Positions 20,235-28,024 of a DNA stretch of 64,000 bases are shown one piece after another. The notes beneath the pieces were generated by a model. It ran no database searches and had not been told where the DNA came from. It saw only the letters and a program-made list of their open reading frames with translations. A program made the translations under genes and the position numbers. Every line of letters begins with the position of its first letter. Position 1 is the first letter of the stretch. The stretch is from Oceanobacillus manasiensis (lineage in GTDB: Bacteria > Bacillota > Bacilli > Bacillales > Amphibacillaceae). The stretch lies in assembly GCF_000724085.1 (NCBI RefSeq), contig NZ_CCDL010000004.1, positions 203,068 to 267,067 of the forward strand, read 5' to 3'.

Positions 20235-20492
20235 CTAGTTGTAATTATTAATGACTTCCTTTTTCAACACTCTCTTGCAAAAAGCATTAAATGCACAACG
20301 CACCTGCCACTCGGTATGACTTGGTTCTATCATGCATTTCCTCTCCCTTGGCAAATGCAAAAGTGGGCGATGATTTCCCCTTTCATAATCCTCAACAAGA
20401 TTTTTTATAAAATGCCAAAGATAGAAGTGATTTTTGTAAAGAAGTTTTGCAAGGTAGAAAAAATCCCAACTAAACATAAGCCAGTTGGGCAT
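20235..20492 (-). pseudogene. Possible remnant of a mobile-element small ORF
   Basis: Minus-strand frame of 85 codons. Its end, IEPSHTEWQVRCAFNAFCKR, resembles from memory the start of short sigma-like or helix-turn-helix proteins of conjugative elements (pattern A-F-x-x-F-C-K-x-V-L-x-x-E). Here a stop follows after VLKKEVINNYN. The preceding 55 residues are not convincing. Treated as a truncated relic at low confidence. Confidence 0.28.
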
Positions 20493-20618
20493 GAAATTTG
20501 ATATATTTGATTAACTATTGTGTACTGATAAATTACAGCCATAATAAACCCATAACACTTCAAAATTTTTCTTGACATGAAGAGTGACATCTAGCTAGAG
20601 GGGAAATAAATAAACACA

Positions 20619-20640
20619 GCGGTATCCTCCTTTATACCGC
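20619..20640. repeat. Inverted repeat GCGGTAT / ATACCGC
   Basis: Stem of 7 bp, extended to about 11 bp with one mismatch (CAC-GCGGTAT / ATACCGC-GTG), loop CCTCCTTT. No T run follows it. Confidence 0.6.
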
Positions 20641-20661
20641 CGTGTCCTTAAAAAAGGAAAA

Positions 20662-20698
20662 CGGCGGTTTTGAATTTTGTTATTTTCAAACCCGCCGC
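20662..20698. terminator. GC-rich hairpin, possible terminator downstream of the amidohydrolases
   Basis: CGGCGGTTTTGAA pairs with TTCAAACCCGCCG across an AT loop. On the minus strand it lies about 215 bases after the second amidohydrolase and is followed by TTTTCC, so it may end that operon. Confidence 0.5.
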
Positions 20699-20914
20699 TT
20701 GTATCTTAGTTGTATATAGTTTTACCTCCAACAAACAACGGTTTTAGGTTGTATTAGTGCGTGAAGAAATATATGCAGTATGTTCAAAAATTCTGATCCC
20801 ATTTTACCTTAATATTGTACGTTGTAGTTGTAAGCCCCTTTCTTTAATCGAATGGGCAAATATTAATTTATTTTCTTGCTCCATATTTTAATCATTTATC
20901 ATTTCCTATATCTT

Positions 20915-22156
20915 CTAAAGACCTTGCCTACTATTTTCAATCGAACCTGAAACAATTTCTCCTTTGTACATCGTAAGTACTCGTCTCGATCTCCTCGCGA
21001 TTGCTTCCGCAGAACAAGTGGCGTCAACTAGTATAATGCTTGCATCGTCTCCAATATTTGGCCAAGCTTGTTCACCTTGATGATTAAGCGGTGTTTTGCC
21101 ATCGGTAATAAAAGATAGCGTTTGCGCTAATGATCGTTCATCTACCCATCCAGAAACTTCTGCTAAACGACTAGCACGTTCTAAAACATCTCCATTTCCA
21201 AATGGTGACCAAACATCAAAGATATTATCACATCCAACGGCAACCGATGTGCCTTTTTCGCGTAATAGCCCAACTGGTGGAAACTGTCGATTAATCGGCA
21301 CACTGGTAATAATGGTAATTCCTGCATCAGCCAATAATTCAGCGATTTCATCTGCTTGAGAAAGTAAGATATCCCCGAGTCCAAATGCGTGGCTAATCGC
21401 CACCTTACCTTGCAGACCGGCTTCTTTTGTTAACTGAGCCAATCTTTTCATCGTGAAAACTCCCAGATGATCTGAATCATGTAAATGTAAGTCGATTCCC
21501 GCATTTCCTTCAACAGCAAGTTCCACCATCTGTTGCAAAGAGGCTTCGATGTCGCCATCTACAGTAGCCGGATCAACACCTCCCACATAGTTTGCCCCTT
21601 GACGGAGGGCTTCACTGACTAAATTCTTAGCATTCGAGCGTAATAAACCGTGTTGAGGAAATGCAACAATTTCATAAGATAATTTACCTTCAAATGTTTG
21701 CAAAGCTTTTTTAACCTCTTCCAAATTCTTTAACCCAACCTCCGGATAAATGTCTACATGAGTTCGTACATGTGTCACACCGTATGTCAAATAATTATTA
21801 AGTAACTTTTCCGCACGTTCCTGTGTCGTTGTTTCCAAAGAAGGGAGGATTTTCTTCTCAATTTCAAAGCGTTCAAAGATACTATTAACAGGCGTTACTG
21901 CACGCCAGCGATCATCAAGTAATGTCTTATCCAAATGACAATGTTTTTCAATGATGGACGGAAGCATCAGCAACCCCTTTACATCTTTTTTTGGCAGATC
22001 ATCTGTGATTGGTTCAGAGGCAGGTATGATTTTCGAAATCTTCCCGCCATCAATCAATAGATGAAAACGTTCAGTATTTGTACCTATTACAACACCATTA
22101 TTATTTTGATACCCGGTTTCTAATGTCGTATTTGTTAACCAAAAGGCAGTACTCAT
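20915..22156 (-). CDS. Amidohydrolase (cytosine-deaminase-like), second of pair
   Basis: About 413-aa metal-dependent hydrolase of the CodA/TrzA-like group. Motifs are HCHLDKT near residue 65 (metal ligands), the THVRTHVDI strand, FPQHGLLRS, GGVDPATVDGD, DLHLHDSDHLG (metal His), ISHAFGLG and GCDNIFDVWSPFGNGD with the metal Asp. The frame is open to 22198, but ATG 22156 has GAAAGGA at the right distance. It follows its paralogue at 22182 closely, so both should be cotranscribed. The substrate is unknown; N-heterocyclic amides or deamination of pyrimidine-like rings fit the family. Confidence 0.85.
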   Translation of the reverse strand: MSTAFWLTNTTLETGYQNNNGVVIGTNTERFHLLIDGGKISKIIPASEPITDDLPKKDVKGLLMLPSIIEKHCHLDKTLLDDRWRAVTPVNSIFERFEIEKKILPSLETTTQERAEKLLNNYLTYGVTHVRTHVDIYPEVGLKNLEEVKKALQTFEGKLSYEIVAFPQHGLLRSNAKNLVSEALRQGANYVGGVDPATVDGDIEASLQQMVELAVEGNAGIDLHLHDSDHLGVFTMKRLAQLTKEAGLQGKVAISHAFGLGDILLSQADEIAELLADAGITIITSVPINRQFPPVGLLREKGTSVAVGCDNIFDVWSPFGNGDVLERASRLAEVSGWVDERSLAQTLSFITDGKTPLNHQGEQAWPNIGDDASIILVDATCSAEAIARRSRRVLTMYKGEIVSGSIENSRQGL

Positions 22157-22181
22157 ATGATCAGTCCTTTCTATGTTTAAT

Positions 22182-23405
22182 TTACAATGTTCCAACAACT
22201 AAATTTCCCTTAAAGAAAACAGCCATTCTACTTGCACTCCTTGCTACAGCTTCCGACGAACAGCTCGCATCAACAAAAACGAAATCTGCATCGTCTCCTA
22301 CATGTGGCCAAATCCATTGACCAGCCGCATTTAAAGTTGTGACACCACCTGTAATATAACGTAAGGTTTGTCCAAGTGAAAATTCATCACTTAGCCTAAA
22401 ACGTTCCGCTAATATCCCCACTTTTTCCAAACTGTCGCCTTTTCCAAATGGTGACCAGTGATCCGTGATGCTATCATCACCAAGGGATACCTCAACCCCT
22501 TTTTTCTGTAAGAGAGGAATCGGGATCGTCTTTCCAATGGGAACCGATGAAGTAATGGAAATACCTTGATGAACAAGCATCTCTGCAACCTCATTTGCTT
22601 CCTCAAGTGAGATGTCAGCGAGTGCTAATGCATGGCTAATGGTCACTCTTCCTTGCCACCCTGCTTCCTCAGTCAAAGCTGCTAATCGTTTAAACGTAAA
22701 AATTCCAAGATGTCCTGGATCATGTATATGAAGATCAATATTTGCATTAGCTTCTACAGCTAATTCCATTACCGTTTGTAATGATTTTTCAATATTCCCG
22801 TCAATGGTTGCAGGATCAACCCCCCCCACTAAGGAAGCGCCGTTTTGCAGTGCCTCCCTAACAAGTGAAACAGACTGACTTCGTAATAATCCATGCTGAG
22901 GAAAAGCGACAATTTCGACAGAAGCCTTTCCTTTATATGCTTCCACCGCTTGTAAAGTTGCCTCCAGATTTTTTAATCCGATAACAGGATCAACATTGCA
23001 ATGTGTACGAATGTGCGTTGAACCCGCACGCAACAACAAATCAAGTAAATTTTTTGCTCTTTCTTCGGCAACAGTCAGCTGGCGTGGGAGTAATTTTTCC
23101 TCTTCTTTCAACCGTGTGATAATACCTTTGGATGGAATCGTTGGCGCTTTCCAAGGGCCACTATAGTATGTTTTATCAAGATGAATGTGCATATCCCTAA
23201 ATGATGGGAGCATTAAATAATTATTTGCATCCTGCTTAGGTAAATCCGTTATTAAAAGTTTATCGGCGGGGACAATTTCCTTTATCGTTCTATCTTCAAT
23301 CCGCACATGAAATTGTTCTGTTTTTGTTCCGGCTACTGACCCATTTTCATATTGGTAACCCGTTTCTAATCTAACATTGGTTAACCAATAAGTTTTATCT
23401 GCCAT
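22182..23405 (-). CDS. Amidohydrolase (cytosine-deaminase-like), first of pair
   Basis: About 407-aa paralogue of the next gene, with the same order of motifs: HIHLDKT, THIRTHCNV, FPQHGLLRS, GGVDPATIDGN, DLHIHDPGHLG, ISHALAL and SLGDDSITDHWSPFGKGD. Both proteins begin with the same WLTN-T/V-LETGYQ segment, which marks a tandem duplication. ATG 23405 is preferred, with AGGAGGAAATGG before it; 23411 is an alternative. The LysR gene lies 540 bp upstream on the other strand with a pseudogene between, so control by that regulator is possible but not shown. Confidence 0.85.
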   Translation of the reverse strand: MADKTYWLTNVRLETGYQYENGSVAGTKTEQFHVRIEDRTIKEIVPADKLLITDLPKQDANNYLMLPSFRDMHIHLDKTYYSGPWKAPTIPSKGIITRLKEEEKLLPRQLTVAEERAKNLLDLLLRAGSTHIRTHCNVDPVIGLKNLEATLQAVEAYKGKASVEIVAFPQHGLLRSQSVSLVREALQNGASLVGGVDPATIDGNIEKSLQTVMELAVEANANIDLHIHDPGHLGIFTFKRLAALTEEAGWQGRVTISHALALADISLEEANEVAEMLVHQGISITSSVPIGKTIPIPLLQKKGVEVSLGDDSITDHWSPFGKGDSLEKVGILAERFRLSDEFSLGQTLRYITGGVTTLNAAGQWIWPHVGDDADFVFVDASCSSEAVARSASRMAVFFKGNLVVGTL

Positions 23406-23491
23406 GTCCATTTCCTCCTAAAACTATGATTTTTCAACGTATTATTATGTCAATCATTTAATTCATTCCAGCGTTGGTACACCTTAATACT

Positions 23492-23736
23492 TTATTCATC
23501 TGGTTGTTGAACCATAGGCAATCGGCGGCCTTTAATCGGCTTACAGTATTCATCATAGAATGTTTCAAGTTCAAAGTATTTGCGATCCACAGTGTCTGTC
23601 TTATGAGTATGGGTCGCTGCCATTACAGCTGTCTTCCCGTATCCATTCGTTGATTGATATCTGCTCCATTTTTAAGGGAATTCAGAACTTTTTTAGTGTC
23701 ACCACGTTCTGCTGAGTCGATTAATTGTTGATTCAT
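23492..23736 (-). pseudogene. Ankyrin-repeat protein remnant, frameshifted and joined to an unrelated tail
   Basis: On the minus strand an ATG at 23736, preceded by GGAAGGAAAC, reads MNQQLIDSAERGDTKKVLN and then SLKNGADIN, a typical ankyrin repeat start, before it meets a stop. The second repeat (GYGKTAVMAATHTHKTDTV) continues in another frame, so one base change near 23655 shifts the frame. That frame then reads DRKYFELETFYDEYC and KPIKGRRLPMVQQPDE to a TAA at 23492, which does not look like an ankyrin. This suggests an internal deletion that fused two gene remains. Confidence 0.65.
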
Positions 23737-23949
23737 TGTGTTTCCTTCCTTCTTTCCCAAGATTCAGGAGTTGTTTGACATGCGGTAAGCGAAAAAACAA
23801 ACAGCAGAAATTAAAAACAATCGCCACACCTTCATAGCTTCTTTTCTCATCTTTATAAATATGTTATCATGAGGGTTTATATATGGAAAATATTAAAAAA
23901 GTAAATTTCACTTAGGTTTTTCATATACTTAGAAAGGAGGGTTTTTTCG

Positions 23950-24855
23950 ATGGATATAAAACAGCTACGATACTTTATAGCAATTGTTGAAGAAAGGAAA
24001 ATTTCTGCCGCTGCCAAACGTCTTCATATTTCCCAACCGCCATTAAGTCAACAGCTGAAATCAATGGAAGAGGAACTTGGCTCCAAGTTAGTAGAAAGAA
24101 GTGGGAAATACTTTGAAGTAACTGAGGCGGGAAAAACGTTATATAAATATGCCTTGCAGATGACGCAATTAATGGAAGAAACCAAAGTAGAGGTAAAAGA
24201 AGTAGGGGCTGGCGTAAGCGGAACACTGATGATCGGTGTTAACACCTTTTCTGTCACTAACCTTTCTAAAATCATCCAACAATTTCAAGAAAAATACCCT
24301 AAAGTTACCTATAAAATTCAACAAAATGAATCATCGATTCTCTGCCGACTCGTGAGAGATAGAGCCGTAGAATTGGCATTTATACGATTACCACTTGAAT
24401 TAGATGATTTTTCAGTCCTTCATCTCTATACAGAACCGTTTTATTTTATTACATCCAAAAAGCAGAAATCAATCAACCATGATGTTTCACTTGATGAAAT
24501 TCAAAACTACCCACTCCTATTACCAAGTACAGAGGGATTAGGTGTTCATTATTTAATTTTAGAAGCTTTTTCCCGGTTTCAATTACATCCTCACATCATC
24601 GGTGAGTGTTCCGATATTACGCTTTTATTAGATTTAGTTTCGGCCAACTTTAGCGCATCTATTGTTCCAGAAACAGTACTTAAACAGCATAAAGAATATC
24701 CTATACATGCCCACAGAATCTCCGATACCAAGTTTTCTACCCCAATTGGTTTGATATGGCTAAAAAATCATAGCTTATCTAGGGCTGCTCAGAACTTTAT
24801 CGAGTTTTTCAAGGAGGGAGGAATATCGAACCATAATACGGCTTTCCCAAAATAA
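23950..24855 (+). CDS. LysR-family transcriptional regulator
   Basis: 301-aa regulator. The N-terminal winged helix-turn-helix (residues 1-60) reads DIKQLRYFIAIVEERKISAA then LHISQPPLSQQLKSMEEELG, a clear LysR pattern. The substrate-binding domain spans about 90-292. AGAAAGGAGG precedes the ATG. It is divergent from the amidohydrolase pair. LysR regulators often control divergent genes, but the ankyrin remnant lies between, so the target is only a guess. The effector is unknown. Confidence 0.9.
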   Translation: MDIKQLRYFIAIVEERKISAAAKRLHISQPPLSQQLKSMEEELGSKLVERSGKYFEVTEAGKTLYKYALQMTQLMEETKVEVKEVGAGVSGTLMIGVNTFSVTNLSKIIQQFQEKYPKVTYKIQQNESSILCRLVRDRAVELAFIRLPLELDDFSVLHLYTEPFYFITSKKQKSINHDVSLDEIQNYPLLLPSTEGLGVHYLILEAFSRFQLHPHIIGECSDITLLLDLVSANFSASIVPETVLKQHKEYPIHAHRISDTKFSTPIGLIWLKNHSLSRAAQNFIEFFKEGGISNHNTAFPK

Positions 24856-24861
24856 ACAATC

Positions 24862-25045
24862 TTATATTATCTTAGCGATTCTTTCAATATCCTCTTCTAA
24901 TTCAAAACCAAAGATATCGAAGTTTTCAATCATTCTTTCCTTATGAACAACTTCAGAAACGCAATGCCCCCTCTTTGTGTCAACCATCGCAGAATAACCT
25001 GAGCAATGGATTTATTATACCTTTCGAATATTGCTACCTTTATGC
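24862..25045 (-). pseudogene. Aldo/keto reductase C-terminal fragment, frameshifted
   Basis: Minus strand. One frame reads NKSIAQVILRWLTQRGGIAF, the well-known QVILRWLTQRG motif of aldo/keto reductases. After a frameshift near 24960 the next frame reads VVHKERMIENFDIFGFELEE and then DIERIAKII to TAA at 24862, the expected C-terminus (usually SVHKERIxENFDIFDFELS). The N-terminal 200 or more residues are missing. A relic. Confidence 0.75.
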
Positions 25046-25664
25046 TACAAAAATATAAGATCGTTACCATTACCGATGGAATCAAGTAAGACAGGAAATT
25101 GCAGAAAAAAATTAATTCATTTTAGAAATCAGTTAATTATATCCAATTCTATGTTAAAATAATATAAAAATCGTAATAACAATTTAATGGATATCTCCAA
25201 TTTTGGATATTCTTTTAAGATCAATAATTTAAGTTCATAACTATAAAAAAATATAAGGATGGTTAGTGGTCATTAAATGATTTAAGTATTTATAATACGG
25301 ATTATAAATACTTAGCTTCTTTATTGATAGCTAAAGTGTAAATAGTAACCTACCATATTTTTAGTGACCATTTGCTAGCATTATTACATAGAATATCGGC
25401 ACCGATATACTTATAGAGGATATTAAAACAATTTATTGTATAAGTTTAATAATTATAGAGAGCAAATCAATTATTAAATTTGTATATTAATTGATCAAGG
25501 TCTTTTAAATATGTCTGCATTTTTGTAGATTTAGTATAAAGTTTGATCAAAACAGGTCCATTCCTTGTGAAGTATTATACATTTTTTTAAATGATTATTT
25601 TCTATCGTTTCTTTTCCGGAATTGTGCCAATTAATTAAAAAACTATTCCAACGATTTTATTTTA
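25046..25664. other. AT-rich region with a perfect 14-bp stem
   Basis: No gene recognised. It is AT-rich and contains a 14-bp perfect inverted repeat at 25283-25314. A looser outer pair (GGTCA near 25268, TGACC near 25362) flanks it. Confidence 0.5.
25283..25314. repeat. Perfect 14-bp inverted repeat
   Basis: TAAGTATTTATAAT, loop ACGG, ATTATAAATACTTA. The stem is almost all A-T and has no T tract on either side, so it is not a typical terminator. Confidence 0.75.
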
Positions 25665-26351
25665 TTAATCTACTCCTTTGTTTTGTATTATTTTCCCTAA
25701 GTTTCTATGTAATAATTCAGCTTCATAAGATTCTTTGAACATAACCAAGATTTTTTCTTGATTATCTATTTCATTTTCTAATCGTATAAGCAGTCTATTC
25801 TTAGATAAAAGCTTTTTATATTTTTCTTTAGAAATGTTTATAGCTAAGAAGACCCCTTTTTTATATTCATATCTGCTAACGAATTGATCTATTTTCTTAA
25901 TGTCATCTTACATGCTCTTTTCATTTAAATTAGGATTCGCTTTGACTTCTATAATTAAGTTTTGATGAAAAACAGTGTTTGGTTCGTGAATGAGAAAGTC
26001 AGGAATATACCTTCCTTCTAATTTAGAAATACCCATTAAATCCTCTACTTCATCACTTATTTGTTTCTTTTGAAGCTCGGCTTGCAAAATCACTTTCTTA
26101 TCTAAATCTCCCAGCCCTTTTTCTAAGACTTTTCGTAACTGATGGTAAAGCTCGTAGCAGAAGACCCGCTCATGGTGTTTACTGAGATGTGGGATTATTG
26201 TTTCCTCTAGTTGCTCTTTTGTAGGATACAGTTCAGCCCCATTAATCATCGATTGAATCGACTCTTTATTCCCGTAATATTCGTTTTTGACTTTACCTAT
26301 AGCTCTTCTCAAAAATTTTATATAATCATTAACTTCCAGTTCCTTCCTCAT
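25665..26351 (-). pseudogene. PD-(D/E)xK nuclease-like protein, split by an in-frame TAA
   Basis: Frame from ATG 26351 (GGGAGGG upstream) to TAA 25665, 228 codons, interrupted only by TAA at 25908-25910. The upstream part has FCYELYHQLRKVL near residue 61 and the nuclease-type motif RYIPDFLIHEP...NLIIEVKAN near 115-140 (D, then E-x-K). The downstream 80 codons stay in the same frame and read DDIKKIDQFVSRYEYKKGVF, as expected for the rest of the fold. Similar proteins are known to me from Bacillaceae genomes with no firm function. The single stop makes this probably a pseudogene. Confidence 0.72.
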
Positions 26352-26429
26352 ATTCCACCCTCCCAAAGTCATCGGTTTGATTTACCTTCCTTTTCATCAT
26401 TAATTTTAGACATAACTGTCGTCAATTTG

Positions 26430-26780
26430 CTATAGTTGGTCCAATTTATCTAACATTTCAGTCTTGGTTGGAATGCTCAACCTGATTTGCTACTTCATGT
26501 ATACTCATCGCCTTATTAATAGCATTCGTACTAAACAAATGACGCAAAACGTGAGTTGAAATCTTTTTACCTACCTTTGAATATTTCTGAAATGCTGTAT
26601 TTACAACGATTCATCAAGACGTCTTTTTTGATTAGTTGGAAATAAATTTACTACCTATCTCTTCTTTCTTTAAACCAGGATTGTAAATCAATCTTAACTT
26701 TCTTGTTATATAAACTATTCTTGATTTATCACCTTTTCTATCTCTTACTATTATTTCTCTTGTAACAAGGTGAACGTCAT
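26430..26780 (-). pseudogene. Tyrosine recombinase (integrase) C-terminal remnant
   Basis: Minus strand. One segment reads VTREIIVRDRKGDKSRIVYI and a second VNTAFQKYSKVGKKISTHVL then RHLFSTNAINKAMSIHEVAN, which is the H-x-L-R-H catalytic box of tyrosine recombinases. Stops (26643 region) and frameshifts separate them. After EHSN the frame jumps to PTKTEMLDKLDQL and TAG, so the stretch with the catalytic tyrosine is deleted. It cannot be active. It lies next to the specificity gene of the restriction system. Confidence 0.78.
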
Positions 26781-26927
26781 CTTACACTCCCCCTATAATC
26801 CATCCCTCCTAACACTCCTAGCCAGTAGGCTACCCTATAGTCAAACGCGCTATTTGTCAGCTAATGCTTCCCAGCTCTACGGCACATTCTGAACTTTCAC
26901 CCTATAGATGTAGGTGCTGCCATTCGC

Positions 26928-26959
26928 AAAAAAGAAGCGAACCATTACAGTTCTGCTTC
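26928..26959 (-). terminator. Terminator at the end of the restriction-modification operon
   Basis: GAAGC-A-GAAC pairs with GTTC-GCTTC and is followed by TTTTTT on the minus strand. The stem includes the last codons of the specificity gene. Confidence 0.78.
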
Positions 26960-28024
26960 TTTTCCTGCTGTTATTTCAATTATCTTGTTTTCGACTCGCT
27001 TCATATATTGCTCCATAAACTCATAATCTGGATCATTTTTACTATTTACCGGAAGCATGATTTTTTCACGTTTAATTCGGGCATCGTTAATCTCACGATT
27101 AAACGAATACTTGCCAGATTGCTTTTCAATGCATACTGATAAAAAGAGATAATGATACTTATTAAATTGTGTGTTTTTAAGAACTGTAACATGATCAGAT
27201 GCAATGAATATAGTGGGTTGGAAAAAGGAACTCCCAACGCTACCGCTATTTGCGAGAGTTAAAGCATTTTTAAACTTCCGAACTCCATTTTTATTTGAAA
27301 TGAAATTATCGACTCCGTTATTTAACATACTGGAGGAAACGTATGGTATTAATCCTGTTTTCTGTCTTGCTTTTGTTAACCTTTTCCCTCGTTTAATAGT
27401 ATCAAAGACTTGATTAAGATAAAATTCCTTCCAATCCAAGTCTCCTAAATCACGATTGTCAATAATAGGATTTAAGTCAAGGGATTTCCATTTATCTCTA
27501 ACTTGAGCAATCCTGAAAACAGAATGTTGTTCCATAAGTTCCCAAGACGGGCTATCATTTTCATTTACAGGTAGCATAATTTTTGATCTTTTAATTCTTT
27601 TAGGTCTCCATTTATTTGCATATTTGAAGGGTGCTCCACTTTTTTATATTAAAGGGATTAAGAACATTGCAATCTCAAATGATAAAGGGTGATCCTTAAG
27701 ATAAATAGGGGTAACATCATGACTACACGTGAAGGGGTGCTCTTGATAGTAAGCTTTTCCTACTGCAGTACCATTATTAACAATTGTAATGCAATTACCA
27801 CGGAATATCCTTTTCCTTATATCCTTGGAGCTTTTATTTCCTACTTTATCGTAAGTATTTATAATATTTTCACTTACAAACCCGGTTACAGCATTATTAA
27901 ATAAAGATGCTCCTAAAAAAGGTATTTCTCCCCCATCAAAAGGCGGTTTTTTATTATAATAGCCATCCCTTATTTCAAAAATATCGGTAAATAAAAACTC
28001 TTTCCATATTGTCTTATTCTTCAT
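26945..28024 (-). pseudogene. Type IIB specificity subunit (BcgI B-like), split by an in-frame TAA
   Basis: One frame of 360 codons from ATG 28024 to TAA 26945, broken by a TAA at 27644-27646 after 126 residues. Both sides read as one HsdS-type protein: first target-recognition half with IPFLGASLFNNAVTGFVS and NGTAVGKAYYQEHPFTCS, then beyond the stop KSGAPFKYANKWRPKRIKRS and KIMLPVNENDSPSWELMEQ, and a second half with FKNALTLANSGSVGSSFFQ and IMLPVNSKNDPDYEFMEQYM. The stop replaces a codon in an I-x-K context where GAA would fit. The start overlaps the end of the A-subunit gene by 11 bp. Confidence 0.85.

Larger units (their letters stand above)
19886..20914. other. Long intergenic region without a convincing intact gene
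   Basis: About 1 kb separating the chemoreceptors from the amidohydrolases. It holds a possible decayed ORF (20235-20492, minus), an inverted repeat at 20619-20640 and a GC-rich hairpin at 20662-20698. A 24-codon minus-strand ORF near 20040-20111, with AGGAGG before its ATG, is visible; it resembles nothing I recognise. Confidence 0.5.

Noticed and set aside
20229..20501. 90-aa plus-strand ORF in the intergenic region
   Set aside because: No ribosome site and no family resemblance; if anything is coding here, the minus frame is the better candidate.
25908..27646. Stop-codon readthrough or recoding to explain the two in-frame TAA codons
   Set aside because: TAA is the strongest stop in Bacillaceae, no recoding signal such as a downstream hairpin is seen, and neighbouring genes are also damaged; mutation is the simpler explanation.
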